Positions 13,276 to 14,596 of a stretch of DNA of 14,596 nt are shown piece after piece. Source of the stretch: Neovahlkampfia damariscottae (taxonomy: Eukaryota > Heterolobosea > Selenaionea > Neovahlkampfiida > Neovahlkampfiidae); the NCBI GenBank assembly GCA_016618085.1, contig JABLTG010000094.1, forward strand, positions 64,001 to 78,596, in the 5' to 3' direction. The position numbers and the translations under genes were made by a program. The notes under the pieces were generated by a model, which was not told the origin of the DNA, searched no databases, and saw nothing but the letters and a program-made list of their open reading frames with translations. Every line of letters begins with the position of its first letter. Within the stretch, counting starts at the first letter, position 1.

Positions 13276-14596
13276 CATAAAACTCTCTTTTGTTCCTTTT
13301 CAATTGAGTTTTGATTGAATTCTTCATGATTGGTTGAGACTTCATTGATTTCTTCAATTTGTTGGAATGGAGAATCCACCATTTTCAGATTGATACTGGC
13401 TTCATTTTCAACTTCAATAGGTGCCTCAATATCATTTTGACAAATATTATTCATTTCTAAATCTTTTGAAACTACGACTTCCAAATTTGATTTAGAACTT
13501 TCTCTATTCTTATCATAATGATTCTCAATCATTTTCTCAGCATTTGGATTGAAAGTAAATGCAAATCCTAAATATTTTCTTTTCTCATTGATCAAATTTT
13601 TTGAATTTTCAACGAATCTTTCTACTTTTGATTTTACTTTCAATTTTGACGAATCATCTCCTTCAGGGAATTCTCCCCTGATGATTGAAGTTTCAGATGA
13701 TTTATCAGTAACTCTATAATACATTGTTTTGAAAAGTAAAAGTCTTTTGATACCTTTCCATAAAATGTCTTTCATCAAAGCCAATGAAACTGAAGCAAAT
13801 ACTGCCAAATAAAATATCGGTTCAAAGAATATTTTGTAACCTTCTAATCCACCTCTCCAATCTTCCAGATCAAAAAGTCTTTGAAGATTACAATAAATAG
13901 AAACAAAAATCGGCCATGAAATCAATGAAATACAAAGCCCTGTACAAAAAGTGAAAATGAAATTCCTGAATACAATATTAGATAACAGTTAGCCTTACGC
14001 GTTTTCAAGAAGCAATTTGAAATTAATTGTCAGAACCAAAGCTGTATACATTGTCATTCCGACCAATAGTTTGTCAGAACTTTGTTGACTGTTTAGGATG
14101 TACAAAGGGATGAAAAATACAACTGCTGAATGATACATTCCATTGAAAATAGTTCCAAGATAAATCCAAAATGAATAAAATCTACCATTCTTTCCTTGTT
14201 TATACAATTCAGGGAATTTTAATGCACGTTCTTCTGTGATATCTTGATCAAAGATACCTAGTGCTAGAATAGGAAATGCTGTAAATGCTACATTATAAAA
14301 GGAAACAACCCATCTCTCATAGATTGATGCTCCTGTGAAAACACAATAATAAGCATAAAATAAGGAAGATAAAACCATTGCTTCACTTTTGTATAAACTG
14401 TAAAATAGTACTTTGGACAAACGACGATGAGCATATCTCCTTTGAAAAATTAGTTTAGAGGAATCAATATTACCCATGAACTAATAATAGTCTTCTCAAA
14501 AATGAAAATTGTCCAAATGAGAAATCAGCTGAATTTGCTGCTGATTGACCTTCATTTCCAGAAATTCCAACTCCAATGGTTGCTGATTGAATCATT
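13275..14596 (-). CDS. P4-type phospholipid flippase ATPase, C-terminal 417 residues (5' part outside window)
   Basis: Three exons (14596-14474, 14439-13999, 13965-13275) joined by 34- and 33-nt introns. The segment starts in the P domain with [16 protein letters not shown], the hinge sequence of P4-ATPases, then [14 protein letters not shown] across the splice and [13 protein letters not shown]. The membrane part follows with [20 protein letters not shown] and the last transmembrane helices (to about [17 protein letters not shown]). P4-ATPases flip aminophospholipids to the cytosolic leaflet, usually with a CDC50 partner. The cytosolic tail of about 150 residues keeps KYLGFAFTF, matching the GFAF motif that binds back on the enzyme in autoinhibited yeast Drs2, so regulation by tail release is plausible. 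The rest of the tail is acidic and probably disordered. The lipid specificity cannot be read from this part. Confidence 0.95.
13966..13998 (-). other. Spliceosomal intron, 33 nt, phase 2
   Basis: Donor GTAAGG, branch-like ATCTAATA, acceptor TATTCAG. Splicing joins GC to G and continues a membrane helix (LLLEN-ANFIFTF) of the flippase. Confidence 0.92.
14440..14473 (-). other. Spliceosomal intron, 34 nt, phase 2
   Basis: Donor GTAATATT, branch-like AAACTAATT, acceptor TCAAAG. Splicing restores the conserved LLLVHGRY-x-x-RR segment of P4-ATPases, so the junction is firm. The ATG at 14477 that opens a long frame is an artefact of reading into this intron. Confidence 0.95.

Noticed and set aside
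14440-14477. ATG at 14477 as the start of a separate membrane protein
   Set aside because: The first residues are intron translation. The conserved P4-ATPase sequence continues upstream through the splice at 14473/14440.
1-14596. CRISPR arrays, insertion sequences, bacterial operons or viral genes
   Set aside because: No direct-repeat arrays, transposase motifs, terminal inverted repeats or virus-type proteins were seen. The content is ordinary eukaryotic nuclear DNA.

Overview
The window comes from a compact, AT-rich nuclear genome of a unicellular eukaryote with the standard code: TAA, TAG and TGA all end recognisable genes. The eukaryotic markers are spliceosomal GT-AG introns, a P4-type lipid flippase, an F-box/WD40 protein, a eukaryote-type NMN adenylyltransferase, an RRM protein, AATAAA signals and a tRNA-Thr gene with a pol III T-run. 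I cannot name the species. A free-living protist (amoeba or flagellate) fits. A probable mitochondrial presequence and a CHCH-like miniprotein suggest a mitochondrion or a derivative of one.

Layout. 1-852 (-): 5' part of a Sel1-repeat protein with a mitochondrial-type N-terminus. 973-1644 (-): secreted Cys-rich two-repeat protein, probably GPI-anchored, one 30-nt intron. 1645-2167: divergent intergenic region. 2168-3725 (+): FAD-linked (berberine-bridge-like) oxidoreductase, one 37-nt intron. 3786-4731 (+): secreted, very basic protein, one 28-nt intron. 4734-5237 (-): helical protein of unknown function whose stop lies 2 nt from the stop of the previous gene. 5273-5488 (-) and 5485-6228 (-): two reading frames overlapping by ATGA, possibly one frameshifted gene. 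6409-6573 (+): 54-residue CHCH-like protein. 6644-8536 (+): F-box + WD40 + NMN adenylyltransferase fusion. 8698-11085 (+): five-exon helical-repeat protein. 11131-11203 (-): tRNA-Thr(UGU). 11321-12301 (-): zeta-crystallin-like MDR oxidoreductase. 12386-13186 (-): 2H phosphoesterase-RRM fusion. 13275-14596 (-): 3' part of a P4-ATPase, two introns.

The genes do not form a pathway; what they share is architecture. (1) Introns are tiny (28-38 nt) with a CTAAY-like branch site. (2) A CCAAT element, usually CCAATCA-like, lies 7-40 nt upstream of nine start codons, in the sense of the gene. (3) In eight genes the stop codon is built into an AATAAA signal, so the 3' UTR must be very short. In one convergent pair both signals merge into the palindrome AATAAATTTATT.

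The most unusual single gene is the F-box-WD40-NMN adenylyltransferase fusion, which joins the last step of NAD synthesis to a predicted ubiquitin-ligase adaptor. The 2H-RRM fusion and the 54-residue gene, which is too short for usual ORF cut-offs, are the next most notable.
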